Source: Candidatus Endonucleibacter sp. (ex Gigantidas childressi) | GTDB taxonomy: Bacteria; Pseudomonadota; Gammaproteobacteria; Pseudomonadales; Endozoicomonadaceae | Direction: 5' to 3' | NCBI GenBank assembly: GCA_030674875.1 | Contig: JASXSU010000002.1 | Location: 248,001-312,000, forward strand | Length of the DNA: 64,000 nt | In this document: in pieces, positions 29,936 to 40,704 of the stretch | How the letters are laid out: every line of letters begins with the position of its first letter | How positions within the stretch are numbered: the first letter of the stretch is position 1 | Translations under genes and position numbers: made by a program | Notes under the pieces: model-generated | What the model was told of the DNA's origin: nothing | The model's input: the letters and a program-made list of their open reading frames with translations, nothing else | Database searches by the model: none

Positions 29936-31183
29936 TTAGACATCCTTAGTTTCAAATGGTTCCCTATCAAGCTCAAACGCTGAATGTAGAGCCCTAACAG
30001 CCAACTCAAGATACTTCTCAGCAATAACCACGGATATTTTTATTTCAGAAGTAGAAATAATTTCGATATTAATGCCTTCTTGCGCAAGAGTTTCAAACAT
30101 CAGTGTTGCGACCCCTGCATGGGAACGCATTCCTACCCCAACCAAAGACACTTTCGCTATTTTACTATCTCCAGTGCAACCACTGGCTTTGAGATCACCA
30201 GCTACTCTAGAGATAATATCCATGGTATTCTGATAATCTTTTTTATGAACCGTAAAGGTGAAATCGGTGGATTGATCCTCCCCCACATTCTGAACAATCA
30301 TGTCTACTTCGATGTTGGCCCTGCTAACAGGACCCAAAATCTGCACAGCTACACCAGGAATATGAGGCACACCCCTTATGGTGAGCTTGGCCTCATCTCG
30401 ATTAAATGCAATGCCGGATACGACCGCCGACTCCATCTTACGCTCCTTATCTAGAGTAATCATGGTTCCAGCGCCTTCCTGAAAAGCATTCTGAACCCTC
30501 AGGTTGACATTATATTTCCCAGCAAATTCCACCGCACGAATCTGCAACACCTTTGAACCAAGACTAGCCATCTCAAGCATTTCTTCAAAGGTGATGCTTT
30601 CGAGTAGACGCGCATCCTCTACAACCCTAGGATCCGTAGTAAATACACCATCAACATCAGTGTATATTTGACATTCATCAGCTTTAAGTGCCGCAGCCAT
30701 AGCCACTGCTGTCGTATCAGAGCCTCCACGACCAAGCGTAGTAATATTACCAGCACTGTCACAACCCTGAAAACCCGCAATTACCACTACTCGACCAGCA
30801 TCCAAATGTCGACGAACAATGTCAGTATTAATATTCTGAATTCGAGCCTTAGTGTACGCACTATCAGTAGTTATGACCACCTGCGAGCCAGTTAAAGAAA
30901 TAGCAGGGCAGTCTACACTATTAAGAGCCATACTCACCAAGGCAATGGTAACCTGCTCACCGGTAGACAAAATAACGTCCATTTCCCTTGTACTATTAGC
31001 TCCTTTAACCGCTTCGGCTAATTGAATAAGGCGATTAGTTTCACCGCTCATAGCAGAAACAACAACAACTATGTTATGTCCTTGAGCTTTAAAACCTTTA
31101 ACCTTTTCAGCTACGAGCTGGATTCTCTCCAAATCGCCCACCGAAGTACCACCAAATTTTTGTACTATCAGTGCCATCTTCAT
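29936..31183 (-). CDS. lysC: Aspartate kinase
   Basis: 415 residues, full length for the monofunctional enzyme. It phosphorylates aspartate, the first step to lysine, threonine, methionine and diaminopimelate. The N-terminal kinase domain opens with IVQKFGGTSVGD and contains GFQGCDSAGNITTLGRGGSD; two ACT domains follow (AVQILGPVSRANIEVDMIVQ and ALAQEG-like MFETLAQEGINIEI), which bind lysine or threonine for feedback in the family. The start could be ATG 31183 or the in-frame ATG two codons later, which matches the common MALIVQKFGG start; neither has a strong ribosome site. Downstream of alaS on the same strand but separated by a repeat. Confidence 0.96.
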   Translation of the reverse strand: MKMALIVQKFGGTSVGDLERIQLVAEKVKGFKAQGHNIVVVVSAMSGETNRLIQLAEAVKGANSTREMDVILSTGEQVTIALVSMALNSVDCPAISLTGSQVVITTDSAYTKARIQNINTDIVRRHLDAGRVVVIAGFQGCDSAGNITTLGRGGSDTTAVAMAAALKADECQIYTDVDGVFTTDPRVVEDARLLESITFEEMLEMASLGSKVLQIRAVEFAGKYNVNLRVQNAFQEGAGTMITLDKERKMESAVVSGIAFNRDEAKLTIRGVPHIPGVAVQILGPVSRANIEVDMIVQNVGEDQSTDFTFTVHKKDYQNTMDIISRVAGDLKASGCTGDSKIAKVSLVGVGMRSHAGVATLMFETLAQEGINIEIISTSEIKISVVIAEKYLELAVRALHSAFELDREPFETKDV

Positions 31184-31280
31184 ATCGTATAATGTAAATT
31201 ACCAAGACAAGAATTGTACCATGAACACCTCTTGTATAAAATGACCATTCTCACAAAAAAACTAGAAAACCCTATCTTTA

Positions 31281-31401
31281 TACCCATTACCATTGAAAAA
31301 GCGGTGGTAGTTGGCAACAGAGAAACCCCATGAGCCAAGTAGTAAGTGATCGCGGGGGAAAGGAGAGCATTCAACAACCACACCTTCAGTGGCAATGGAT
31401 A
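31281..31401. repeat. 124-bp family palindromic element, type B
   Basis: TACCCATTACCATTGAAAAA to CACCTTCAGTGGCAATGGATA, between lysC and alaS. Confidence 0.7.
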
Positions 31402-31426
31402 TAGATATAGATATCACAAGAAATAT

Positions 31427-34048
31427 CTAAATTTTCTCTTCTAACCAACCAGCCACGGACTCAAGAGCTGTCGGCAATAGTTCCGGCTTAGTGCCTCCAC
31501 CTTGGGCAAAGTCCGGGCGCCCTCCCCCCTTACCACCAATTTGAGCAGCTACCATTTTCAAAAGATCTCCAGCTTTAACCTTACTGGTCAGATCTGCAGT
31601 GACTCCCGCAGCCAGTAATACTTTTTCTGCTGATGGCACAGCTAAAAGAATAACGCCAGAACCAAGCTTGCTTTTTAACCGGTCAACCATACCACTAAGA
31701 AATCCAGAATCACCCTCGGTCAGAACAGTAGCAAGCAACTTTACACCTTTAATGTTCACTGCCTGATCCATCAGATCAGAACTCCCTTGACCGGATAACT
31801 TCTGCTTAAGTGAAGCTATTTCCTTCTCCCTATCCTTAACGTTGCTCACCAATTGACCAACTTTATGTAACACATCTTCAGGTTTGGTTTTCAAATAACG
31901 ACTTACACTATACAGCTCATGTAACTGCGCCCGAACCCAAGCATCAGCACCAGCACCGGAGATCGCTTCTATACGACGAACACCAGAGGCAATACCAGAT
32001 TCAGCTGTAATCCGAAAAGAACCAATATCACCGGTACGATCAGCGTGAATGCCACCACAGAGCTCAACTGAGAAGTTATCTTCACCCATCGTAAGCACCC
32101 TCACTTCATCGCCATACTTCTCACCAAAGAGTGCCATAGCACCCTTCCTCCGAGCCTCACTCATTGTCATTAGCTCAGTTAATATTGGGGTGTTGGCACG
32201 AATTTGATCATTCACAATGGACTCCACCTGCTGAAGATCTTCCGGCTTCACCGCCTCAAAGTGAGAAAAATCAAATCGTAACCGCTCAGAGTCCACCAGC
32301 GATCCTTTTTGAGTTACTTCACTACCAAGAATCTTACGCAAAGCACCATGCAACAAGTGAGTAGCAGAATGATTACAGGAGATAACTTTACGTACGTCTT
32401 GCGCAACCAACAACTCTACCCTTTGCCCTATATTAAGAGGAGCTAGTAGACCAGAAAGCTGATGCATAAAAACATCACCCTGTTTACGAGTATCTACAAC
32501 CTGCGCATCATTGCCTTGCCACCTTAATACCCCAGTGTCACCTATCTGACCGCCGGACTCAGCATAAAATGGTGTAGCCTCAACAACCACTAGTATCCCT
32601 TTATCAGCACTTGACGCCTGATCAACCTCCTTCCGAGATACTCCACCATCATCTTCAACAAATAACTGGCTAACAATAGAGCTGCCGACCGTAGCTTCAT
32701 AACCGTTAAATGTAGTTTTTCCTTCTATCTTCAAGTGATCATTATAATCAACACCAAACTTGCTGGCTTTGCGGGCACGCTGTCGCTGAGACTCCAACGC
32801 AACCTCAAAGCCTTCCATATCAACAATAAGGTTGTGTTCGCGAGCAACATCTTGAGTCAAGTCAACCGGAAAACCATAGGTATCGTAGAGGGTAAAGGCA
32901 ATCTCTCCAGGAATAACCCCATCAGTCAACTCTGCAATATGCTCTTCAAGCAAGCCCATCCCCTTGCCCAGAGTTTTAATAAACTGCTCTTCTTCCTGTA
33001 ACAATGCTCGCTCAATCAACCCTTGTTTTTCTTTTAATTCTGGATAAGCATCACCCATAACACGAACTAGAGATGCCACCAGCTTACAAAAGAAAACACC
33101 ATCTGCCCCCAATTTATGACCATGACGGCAGGCTCTACGAATAATTCTACGTAAAGTATAACCCCGGCCATCATTAGCAGGCATAACACCATCCGCTAAT
33201 AAAAACGAACAGGATCGAATGTGGTCTACTATTACTCGTAATGATGCTTCCGTTGTCGCAATACCACCCAAGATATTAGCCGCATCCTTTAACAGCTCTT
33301 GAAACAAATCAATTTCATAATTACTGTGCACACCTTGTAATACTGCAGCAAGACGCTCAAGCCCCATACCTGTATCAATAGATGGCTTGGGCAATGGTTG
33401 CAACTGACCGTCAGCTGTGCGGTTAAACTGCACAAAAACCATATTCCAAATTTCAATGTATCGATCACCATCATCATTAGCTCCACCCGGAGGGTCGCCA
33501 GCCACATGATCACCATGATCGTAGAATATTTCACTACAGGGACCACAAGGACCAGTATCTCCCATAGACCAGAAGTTGTCTTTCTCACCCAAACGGGACA
33601 AACGGCTAGCATCAATCCCCACTTCTCTCAGCCAAATATCTTCAGCTTCCTCGTCACCTTCATAAACAGTAATCCAAAGTTTTTCCTCTGGCAGCCCCAA
33701 CTTTTGTAGCAAAAATTCCCAAGCAAAAAAAATCGCCTCTCTCTTAAAGTAATCACCAAAACTGAAATTACCAAGCATTTCAAAAAAAGTATGATGCCGT
33801 GCTGTATAGCCAACATTATCAAGATCGTTATGCTTTCCTCCGGCTCGCACACACTTTTGCGATGTTACCGCTCGGTTATAAGCCCGCACTTCACGGCCAA
33901 GAAAAGTTTCTTTAAACTGATTCATACCAGCATTGGTAAACAACAAGGTAGGATCATTAGCTGAAACCAGAGAGCTACTGGCAACAATCTGATGCTCTCT
34001 GTCCTTAAAGAAATCAAGAAAAACAGAGCGAATATCGGCACTCTTCAT
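31427..34048 (-). CDS. alaS: Alanyl-tRNA synthetase
   Basis: 873 residues. It charges tRNA-Ala and edits mischarged Ser/Gly. The catalytic domain opens [20 protein letters not shown] and has [20 protein letters not shown]; the editing domain has [12 protein letters not shown] (HxxxH) and [13 protein letters not shown] (CxxxH) zinc motifs; the C-terminal domain ends with [15 protein letters not shown]. The ATG at 34048 gives the usual start; the frame could extend ten codons further but MKSADIR fits the family. Complete and undamaged. Confidence 0.98.
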   Translation of the reverse strand: MKSADIRSVFLDFFKDREHQIVASSSLVSANDPTLLFTNAGMNQFKETFLGREVRAYNRAVTSQKCVRAGGKHNDLDNVGYTARHHTFFEMLGNFSFGDYFKREAIFFAWEFLLQKLGLPEEKLWITVYEGDEEAEDIWLREVGIDASRLSRLGEKDNFWSMGDTGPCGPCSEIFYDHGDHVAGDPPGGANDDGDRYIEIWNMVFVQFNRTADGQLQPLPKPSIDTGMGLERLAAVLQGVHSNYEIDLFQELLKDAANILGGIATTEASLRVIVDHIRSCSFLLADGVMPANDGRGYTLRRIIRRACRHGHKLGADGVFFCKLVASLVRVMGDAYPELKEKQGLIERALLQEEEQFIKTLGKGMGLLEEHIAELTDGVIPGEIAFTLYDTYGFPVDLTQDVAREHNLIVDMEGFEVALESQRQRARKASKFGVDYNDHLKIEGKTTFNGYEATVGSSIVSQLFVEDDGGVSRKEVDQASSADKGILVVVEATPFYAESGGQIGDTGVLRWQGNDAQVVDTRKQGDVFMHQLSGLLAPLNIGQRVELLVAQDVRKVISCNHSATHLLHGALRKILGSEVTQKGSLVDSERLRFDFSHFEAVKPEDLQQVESIVNDQIRANTPILTELMTMSEARRKGAMALFGEKYGDEVRVLTMGEDNFSVELCGGIHADRTGDIGSFRITAESGIASGVRRIEAISGAGADAWVRAQLHELYSVSRYLKTKPEDVLHKVGQLVSNVKDREKEIASLKQKLSGQGSSDLMDQAVNIKGVKLLATVLTEGDSGFLSGMVDRLKSKLGSGVILLAVPSAEKVLLAAGVTADLTSKVKAGDLLKMVAAQIGGKGGGRPDFAQGGGTKPELLPTALESVAGWLEEKI

Positions 34049-34088
34049 ACAAATTATTCCATCGGAAATATTCAAAAAACATTCTTAC

Positions 34089-34200
34089 TACCCATCACCA
34101 TTAGAGGTGTGAGTAAGCGACAAGCTGGCTAGCCTACGAGTCGTAAGTGAATGGAGTTAGAGTAGACAACAACCTATTATCTTCAAAAAGTAGCTAGTAT
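34089..34200. repeat. 124-bp family palindromic element, type B, degraded
   Basis: TACCCATCACCATTAGAGGTG and GCCTACGAGTCGTAAGTGA match type B; the right end is worn. Confidence 0.55.
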
Positions 34201-34214
34201 AAAACTCATTGAAT

Positions 34215-35120
34215 TTAAAAATGCAAAGTGCTCGCTGCAATAACCTCAAGACGAGCCAAAAGACTTGTTGTATCCCAGCGTCCCCCTCCCATAACCTGAA
34301 TATCTTTATAAAATTGATCAATCAGCGCGGTTAATGGCAAGGCACTGCCAAATTTCTCTGCCTCTTTCATACAAATAGCCAGATCTTTTCTCATCCAATC
34401 AACAGCAAAGCCATGATTATAATCTCCAGTCATCATGGTTTTATATCTATTTTCCATTTGCCATGACTGAGCAGCCCCTTTAGAAATAACATCTACCACC
34501 GCTTCAACATCAAGACCCGTTTTTTTTGCAAAATGAAGACCTTCTGACAATCCTTGGACAATGCCTGCAATACAAATCTGATTAACCATTTTCGTCAACT
34601 GACCACTGCCGACTCCACCCATTAATCTAATACTTTTGCTATAGCACTTCATCACCCGAGCTACCCGATTAAATACCGCTTCACTCCCACCGCACATAAT
34701 AGTTAACCGACCGTTTTCGGCACCCGCTTGACCACCAGACACAGGAGCATCTATAAAGTCCAGCATTCTTGTTGCAGCTATTTCACTAAGCTCTCTGGCA
34801 ATGTCTGCCGACGTTGTCGTATGGTCAACAAAAATAGAACCCGGCTTCATTCCCATAAAAGCCCCACCTGGCCCAATGGTTACTTGCCTCAAATTATCAT
34901 CATTACCCACGCAACAAAACACAATATCTGCACCTTTGCTAGCCTCTTCCGGTGTTACTGCAATAACCCCAGGGTATTCAGACAACCAACGATCGGACTT
35001 TCTGACAGTTCTGTTATAAACTACGGTTTCATACCCTTGCCTTGCTAAGTAGCCGGCCATTGGGTAACCCATTACCCCCAACCCAATAAAAGCAATACTT
35101 GGTTGATCCGACATTTTCAT
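34215..35120 (-). CDS. NAD(P)-dependent beta-hydroxyacid dehydrogenase
   Basis: 301 residues, full length. The N-terminal Rossmann fold has AFIGLGVMGYPMAGYL (GxGxMG); the substrate loop is DAPVSGGQAGAENGRLTIM; the catalytic Lys lies in GQLTKMVNQICIAG, where the family carries a conserved Lys. Relatives reduce or oxidise 3-hydroxyisobutyrate, tartronate semialdehyde or succinic semialdehyde; motifs alone do not tell which. The start ATG 35120 follows AGAGAGA. Same strand as alaS with ~170 bp between, likely a separate transcript. Confidence 0.9.
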   Translation of the reverse strand: MKMSDQPSIAFIGLGVMGYPMAGYLARQGYETVVYNRTVRKSDRWLSEYPGVIAVTPEEASKGADIVFCCVGNDDNLRQVTIGPGGAFMGMKPGSIFVDHTTTSADIARELSEIAATRMLDFIDAPVSGGQAGAENGRLTIMCGGSEAVFNRVARVMKCYSKSIRLMGGVGSGQLTKMVNQICIAGIVQGLSEGLHFAKKTGLDVEAVVDVISKGAAQSWQMENRYKTMMTGDYNHGFAVDWMRKDLAICMKEAEKFGSALPLTALIDQFYKDIQVMGGGRWDTTSLLARLEVIAASTLHF

Positions 35121-35184
35121 TTCTCTCTACACAAAAGACATTAATGATACCCGCCTTGAAAATACTGAGTGAGGACTAAACCCA

Positions 35185-35279
35185 CCCTCACTTAAAGGTA
35201 CGAGGTTGTTAATTGCACTCACTCATATCAATAACCTAGGCTCATGTGGCCTCTCTGGTTTGTCGCCTACTAATACCAT
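35185..35279. repeat. Palindromic repeat remnant
   Basis: CCTCACTTAAAGGTACGAGG, then GGCTCATGTGGCC and TTGTCGCCTACTAATACCA resemble a worn type B element; directly followed by an IS5 end. Confidence 0.4.
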
Positions 35280-36124
35280 GAGACCTCAGTATAACCAACG
35301 ACTTTGGTCACGGTAATTGAACTTCCCAAGTTTTGTCAGCCATTACGAATATTTCTAAGGCGTTGAACATCAAATCATTTGTTTTATACACTGATTTTAG
35401 TGCTTCGGACTGATTTTTAACGTACCTATCCGGTATAACATGGTTTTAACACACCATAGAGCACCAAAAACTTAGTACCTTTACGAATGTTCGCAGCAAT
35501 AGCGGCCAGCCCATAAATTGTCGCATTCTTAACGGCCAGCCCGCTTCAGGATCTTTTGTCGGTTTTTGGCTTCAAGCTGACGATTAATCTCTGCCAATAA
35601 TTGATCCCACATACGGTGTTCGAAAGCGTCCCAAAGTGGAGGCTTCAGGAACTGCTCTACCAAGTTCAAGGTGACAAAACTTACGGAACAGAAGATCTCT
35701 ATACCCAAAGCATTTCAAATTGCTACTAGACAGCAAGTAAGCGAATCCCCGTGAGCCTACGAGTAGTAGGTGATCGGGGTGAGCGAACGCAGCCAACAAC
35801 GTAGCAACTTGAAAGGCGACGAGTATATACAAGCACTGAGCCAACTGTACATCGTATAAGCGATACCATGTTCCAAGCAATAAGGCTCGAAACAAGATCA
35901 GCAGAGGATAGCTGGGGCGACCGGTGTTAGAGGCGTAGATTGAGGATAATAACTTCTCAATCTCTGACCATTTCAGCAGCGCTTTTGTATCATCCAGACT
36001 ACGAAGAATTGGATGATTTAGGTCGCTGGCTGAAACGAAGAGTTTGGGCTGTGTTGTGAAGGATTTTTGCATGCCGATATTTTACCAGAATATAATCGTC
36101 TTTGCTGAGTTATGCTGAGGTCTC
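35280..36124 (-). mobile_element. IS5-family element with internal deletion and a 124-bp insert
   Basis: Both ends present: GAGACCTCAGTATAACC and TTATGCTGAGGTCTC. The minus-strand transposase keeps its N-terminus (MQKSFTTQPKLFVSASDLNH to LAQCLY); the frame then reads into the inserted element. Most of the catalytic core is deleted. It lies between recA and the dehydrogenase, where many relatives carry recX. Confidence 0.85.
35702..35825. repeat. 124-bp palindromic element, type A, in an IS5
   Basis: TACCCAAAGCATTTCAAATT to TTGAAAGGCGACGAGTA, TA on both sides. The intact IS5 copies (near 15088 and 24273) read ATCTCTATACAAGCACTG without it. Confidence 0.93.
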
Positions 36125-36362
36125 ACCATCAATGATAACTTGTATCTGCTCACTCATCTTACATAACCCAAACTTCTAACAAGTAAATTTTGAAAATCTA
36201 CCCTTACAAAAATTATGAGAAATTAGGAATCACAAGACACATTTATGCGGCGAATACTATCATCGTATTTGAAGGCACAGGGTATTATTAGCTCCTGTAC
36301 CTCCAATCACTTTGGTCATAAGAAGGGTGGAGCATTCCATTAATATAGTTTGCCAGCAATTA

Positions 36363-37421
36363 TCAAGCAGGTGATTCACTTTTTTTCTCAGGATTATTTG
36401 CCTCTTTCTGAGCCCCCTGCTTAACCACTGGCTTAACAGTCAACAACTCTGTTCTGATCAATCCTTCAATTTCAGCAGCAATTTTAGGGTTATCTTGCAG
36501 ATATTGTGCCGCATTAGCCTTACCCTGTCCTATTTTGTTACCTTTATAGGCATACCATGCTCCGGCTTTGTCTACCAATTTCTGTTTAACGCCCAAGTCC
36601 AGAACTTCCCCCATTCTATAAATACCCTTACCGTAAAGAATCTGAAACTCAGCTTGGCGAAAAGGTGGTGCAACCTTGTTTTTTACCACCTTCACTCTGG
36701 TTTCATTACCGATGATTTCATCACCGTCTTTAACTGCACCAATACGACGAATATCCAAACGAACAGATGCGTAAAACTTCAGCGCATTACCTCCTGTAGT
36801 GGTTTCAGGATTGCCAAACATAACCCCAATTTTCATACGAATTTGGTTTATAAATATCACCAAACAATTGGCGTTTTTAATGGACCCCGTAACTTTGCGC
36901 AACGCCTGAGACATTAAGCGAGCTTGCAGCCCCACATGAGAATCTCCCATATCACCTTCAATCTCAGCCTTTGGAACTAGTGCTGCAACAGAATCAACAA
37001 CGATCACATCCACTGCACCAGAGCGCACCAACATATCAGTAATTTCCAGCGCCTGCTCGCCGGTGTCTGGCTGAGATACATAAAGGTCATCAATATTAAC
37101 ATTCAGCTTTTTAGCATACTCAGGATCCAAAGCGTGCTCAGCATCAACAAAGGCACACGTGGCTCCCTGTTTTTGCGCTTCAGCAATAACGCTCAACGTC
37201 AAAGTGGTTTTTCCAGAAGACTCTGGGCCATAAATTTCAACAACTCGTCCTTTTGGTAATCCACCAACACCCAGAGCAATATCAAGTTGCAAAGAGCCTG
37301 TTGATATAACGGGCATGGCCTCTATCTTCTGATCGCCCATACACATGACAGCCCCTTTACCAAACTGCCGTTCAATTTGCCCAAGGGCGGCCTGCAATGC
37401 TTTCTTTCTATTATCATCCAT
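36363..37421 (-). CDS. recA: Recombinase A
   Basis: 352 residues. It forms filaments on single-stranded DNA, catalyses strand exchange and triggers LexA cleavage. Walker [30 protein letters not shown] and [16 protein letters not shown] are all present; the tail is Lys/Glu rich. The start is ATG 37421 ([13 protein letters not shown]), with AGAGGTGAG upstream; a longer frame to 37457 would be unusual. No recX follows; the next sequence is a ~240-bp spacer and an IS5 remnant. Confidence 0.98.
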   Translation of the reverse strand: MDDNRKKALQAALGQIERQFGKGAVMCMGDQKIEAMPVISTGSLQLDIALGVGGLPKGRVVEIYGPESSGKTTLTLSVIAEAQKQGATCAFVDAEHALDPEYAKKLNVNIDDLYVSQPDTGEQALEITDMLVRSGAVDVIVVDSVAALVPKAEIEGDMGDSHVGLQARLMSQALRKVTGSIKNANCLVIFINQIRMKIGVMFGNPETTTGGNALKFYASVRLDIRRIGAVKDGDEIIGNETRVKVVKNKVAPPFRQAEFQILYGKGIYRMGEVLDLGVKQKLVDKAGAWYAYKGNKIGQGKANAAQYLQDNPKIAAEIEGLIRTELLTVKPVVKQGAQKEANNPEKKSESPA

Positions 37422-37548
37422 TATCTCAAACTCACCTCTTTCCAGAATAAAAACCAATAAATAATATCCCTAAGACTTGAAAATACTGAGATGCTTGCTA
37501 TTTACCCCTGTTGCTCACCTGCATTCTCAATCACTCGTGCTGTACAAT

Positions 37549-37577
37549 ATTTAACCACATACTGCGCATTTGTCCAG
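37549..37577 (-). promoter_or_regulatory. Possible recA promoter with LexA-type half sites
   Basis: On the minus strand CTGGACAAATGCGCAG (CTG-N10-CAG) lies at 37562-37577; CTGGAC could be a -35 and TTAAAT 17 bases on (37549-37554) a -10. The interior is less AT-rich than the usual LexA box, and the gap to the start codon is ~125 bases. Weak support. Confidence 0.3.
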
Positions 37578-37772
37578 TTTATAGATGTTTTATAGTATCT
37601 CTAAAGCGTTTGAGTCAAAAAAGTTATCATACACAAAATTCAGAATACTGACTGAAGCCAGATATGCTAACGGTCTCCCTTAAAATGAAAGCATTGCGCA
37701 ACACATCAACAGTGTAACTCAATAAATTCAGACCATACCTACACGGCTTTTCCAACTAGATCTACAATCATC

Positions 37773-38309
37773 ATGATAATCATAGCAAGATTAACGCCAA
37801 GAGCAGAAAGATATGTGATTGTTTTTTTGCGTATTCTAAATCATGAAGATGGTTATGAAAAAAAGCTATTTAAATACTCTTTTTTGTACTTTATTATAAT
37901 AATGAATACTATTGTTGCCTTAAGTTCACAAGCCGTTTATGGCATGCAAAAGTGTAATCTTTGCGGAGTGGGAGAATATAAAAAATTATATGACTATTAT
38001 AATACTGCTAGTAAAGATTGCATGGATTTAGATAGGCAGCCGCTATTATCTGCAGAATGTACTCAAAATTTTGAGTTGAATGGACCCAAAGCATCCAAAG
38101 AAAAAGAAGATTTTGAGAAGAGTTTTGTAAAGTGTACGCACTGCGCAAGTCTTTTATATATCAATAGCCTTAGTGATCAATTGAATTCTTTAGTAATTGG
38201 CAAGTCGTCAGTTTTATGGATGGATGTTTTATGGAGGGATGTTTTATGGAGGGATGTTTTATGGAGGGATGTTTTTGGCAACACTGATTCTTTGCGAGAT
38301 TCAGTTTAG
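37773..38309 (+). CDS. Hypothetical exported protein with CxxC pairs and a 5-residue repeat
   Basis: 178 codons in frame, but the true start is unclear. The hydrophobic stretch KYSFLYFIIIMNTIVALSSQ looks like a signal peptide preceded by Lys-Lys; the better-placed ATG at 37855 (ATGAAAAAAAGC) is in another frame, hinting at a frameshift. Then CNLCG and CTHCAS could bind zinc. The C-terminus contains four VLW(R/M)D units from a 15-bp DNA repeat. No family recognised. AT-rich; faces recA divergently. Confidence 0.5.
   Translation: MIIIARLTPRAERYVIVFLRILNHEDGYEKKLFKYSFLYFIIIMNTIVALSSQAVYGMQKCNLCGVGEYKKLYDYYNTASKDCMDLDRQPLLSAECTQNFELNGPKASKEKEDFEKSFVKCTHCASLLYINSLSDQLNSLVIGKSSVLWMDVLWRDVLWRDVLWRDVFGNTDSLRDSV
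38211..38270. repeat. 15-bp tandem repeat, four units
   Basis: GTTTTATGGAGGGAT repeated (first unit with TGGATGGAT), encoding VLWRD. Confidence 0.9.
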
Positions 38310-38330
38310 AAGAATTAAGTGGGTAATTCT

Positions 38331-38359
38331 CTCGTTCCCACGCTCCTGCGTGGGAATGC
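38331..38359. repeat. Short palindrome CTCGTTCCCACGCTCC family
   Basis: CTCGTTCCCACGCTCCTGCG followed by TGGGAATGC. Further copies at 48009-48037, 52400-52424 and 52589-52617. This inverted repeat type is widespread in bacterial genomes. Confidence 0.7.
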
Positions 38360-38679
38360 CGACCCCACTTGCCATAGGAAAAGTAGGGAAATAGGGAAAT
38401 AGGGAAATGAGACTTTCATATATTTGAAAAATTTAATATCCACATATTTGCCCAATAGAAGCCACACAACCTACCTTGAATTATGTGGGTGTCTCACATT
38501 TGTCAATTAATGTGTCCGGATCTTCTTGATTAGGGCAGAGTATCTTTGCAAAATGGTCACTACATATTTGCAGTTGCATACCTGTGATTTTGCCTTGATG
38601 AGACTCAATTTCTTTTTTCAGTAAGTCATTTACTGTTGTGAGCCATTCAAACTCAGGAGCAGGCCATTTTTCATTATTT

Positions 38680-40398
38680 TCATGGCGATACCGAATTGAA
38701 GATAATGGCTAGACACACTTCGTATCTTATGGCAGGTTCAGTAGAGATAAGTTGGTCTACGAAACTTTTCGAATCAATGTCTTTGAAAATAGGCCGGTTG
38801 TAATAACTCGTATTATTTTTACTGTAAGAAGACACTTCACCATAGAATTTACCAGGATTATTAACCATAATATCCCACAACTTACTCCCAATTTCAGAGC
38901 ACTTTTCGGTGATGACCTGCTCCCTCACTTGTTCTATGTATTGCGTTAGCTTTTCAAACTCTCTTGAATCATGATTTTTGAAGTAATAGCCTCCCCATGA
39001 CTGTACTGTATTGCTGTAAAATTGCTCTCTAGGACTTTCTTCATTTATCAACCCTTCTTTCTTCAAATGATCGATATGGGAATAAGATGATTTCAGTATG
39101 TCATCATTTTTTTTATATCTAATCTTTTTTTCTGAGAGAACAAGAAAGATGCCAACTACATGTTTAACTACGCCTAACTCAGTAAATTTCTTGTTTTCAA
39201 AATCATTTTTTACAGATTCATATAGCCTAGTGAATTCTTTTTCAGTTAATGTTTCGAAGAAATATAACTTTTCCCAATCATCTGTGGTTCTATAATACCT
39301 TGATTTCTCAAGGGACTCTTTTATTGTTTTCTTATCGCAGTAAGCCTTATCAAAAAAGTCACTCCATATCGCCTCATCAAGCAACAGGTCTGGAGATGAT
39401 ATGTCATATTTATTCAGTATGGTCTGAAGCTTTTTTGCTTCTTGCCCCTTGGGATCTTTTTTGAATCTTAGTTTATGACCATTCTCTGTAGCATAATCTC
39501 CTGTAGCTTTGTATATATCTTTCGGAAGCATTTCTCCGCTTTGTATCTCGTATGAGAGCATGGAAAATATTTTTAATAAATTACTCATTAGATCACTTTT
39601 TGTTTTAGCATCATCATTAACAAATGTTACGAATCTTTCGAAATCATAAAGAGTTTGTTTTAAACATCTGAGATTTTTATATTTTGATTTATTAAATACA
39701 TCTGATATGAGAATCTTATTTGATATATAGAGGTTTTTTACTTTATCATCATTAATTTCTTCTATAAAATCATCCAATATTCCTTGCAAGTCATGTTCTA
39801 TTTTAAAGGTTTTTCCTATGAGTTTTTCTTTAATCCTTCTATAAGAACACTTGGAGTTTTCATTGCTCTCTTGTTTGGTTAAGATCTCTTCCTCATTTGC
39901 TACGATTATTACTTTATATCCTTGATACTCTACATAGTGGTTTATATAACCAAGTAAACTTTCTATGTTTATAGTTGCCCTCTCAAGATCATCAAACACA
40001 ATGACGTATCCATCTGTCTTTGTAAGATACTCAGGAAGATCAATGCCACCACCGGGTATCTCATAGTTTAATGTAGTTTTTAGTGCAGCTTTCAGCACAC
40101 CTGCAGCAAGATTACCTACTACATTAAAGGTTTTTGATGAAAGCTTAGGGTGCAGTTGTTTGAAAAACTCATTTTCTATTTCATCAAACGAAGTTACTCC
40201 GTACAGACTTACATATAAATGTTTGATACTTTCATCTTCTTTACGGCTAGATTCTTTAAGAGATCTAAAAAATCGTTTAATAAACCACGTCTTTCCCGTC
40301 CCCCATTTACCTTTTAATAAAACTGCATAGCCAGGATCTCTATCGAGCGAACAGTAGTATTTTAAGAATTCTTCAACATGTGAGTTTTTGGAATTCAT
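38680..40398 (-). CDS. KAP-family P-loop ATPase, C-terminus frameshifted
   Basis: 572 residues as it stands. Walker A is G30-T37 (GKWGTGKT), Walker B YVIVFDDLERA around D136-D137. The start MNSKNSHVEEFLKYYCS and the DDLER motif place it in the KAP NTPase group, often found in bacterial accessory and defence regions; its action is unknown. After the TGA at 38680 the minus strand stays open in another frame to 38481, with coding-like sequence (EKWPAPEFEWLTTVNDLLKK, HQGKITGMQLQICSDHF). One frameshift near 38685-38700 has probably removed ~65 residues. AGGAG lies seven bases before ATG 40398. No partner gene is visible. Confidence 0.75.
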   Translation of the reverse strand: MNSKNSHVEEFLKYYCSLDRDPGYAVLLKGKWGTGKTWFIKRFFRSLKESSRKEDESIKHLYVSLYGVTSFDEIENEFFKQLHPKLSSKTFNVVGNLAAGVLKAALKTTLNYEIPGGGIDLPEYLTKTDGYVIVFDDLERATINIESLLGYINHYVEYQGYKVIIVANEEEILTKQESNENSKCSYRRIKEKLIGKTFKIEHDLQGILDDFIEEINDDKVKNLYISNKILISDVFNKSKYKNLRCLKQTLYDFERFVTFVNDDAKTKSDLMSNLLKIFSMLSYEIQSGEMLPKDIYKATGDYATENGHKLRFKKDPKGQEAKKLQTILNKYDISSPDLLLDEAIWSDFFDKAYCDKKTIKESLEKSRYYRTTDDWEKLYFFETLTEKEFTRLYESVKNDFENKKFTELGVVKHVVGIFLVLSEKKIRYKKNDDILKSSYSHIDHLKKEGLINEESPREQFYSNTVQSWGGYYFKNHDSREFEKLTQYIEQVREQVITEKCSEIGSKLWDIMVNNPGKFYGEVSSYSKNNTSYYNRPIFKDIDSKSFVDQLISTEPAIRYEVCLAIIFNSVSP

Positions 40399-40453
40399 GC
40401 TAGTCTCCTATTGTATTTTATTCATAGGACGCTACTAAAAAATTAATGGGCAT

Positions 40454-40702
40454 CTCTATGTATGGAACAAAAAACCTGAAGCTCTTTATTTTCCATGCAT
40501 AATTTGTATGATGTGATTCTCAGAGAAGGCAACTTGCACGGTTTTTTACCTCAGCATAGGTTATGGTTGTTGAACATGAAAGACGTCAGTTCATTGGCCA
40601 AAAGCTTTAGGCTCTCTGCCCTTGCATCAAGCTCGAATCAGCTTCATGCACCGTTTGTGCTGGCCTTACTGCGTAGTCGTTCCGATAACTTGTACCGTGT
40701 GT
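40454..40702 (+). mobile_element. IS4-like left-end fragment
   Basis: TATGTATGGAACAAAAAACC then the transposase N-terminus (RLWLLNMKDVSSLAKSFRL). It breaks off at ACTTGTACCGTGT. Confidence 0.7.
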
Positions 40703-40704
40703 GG

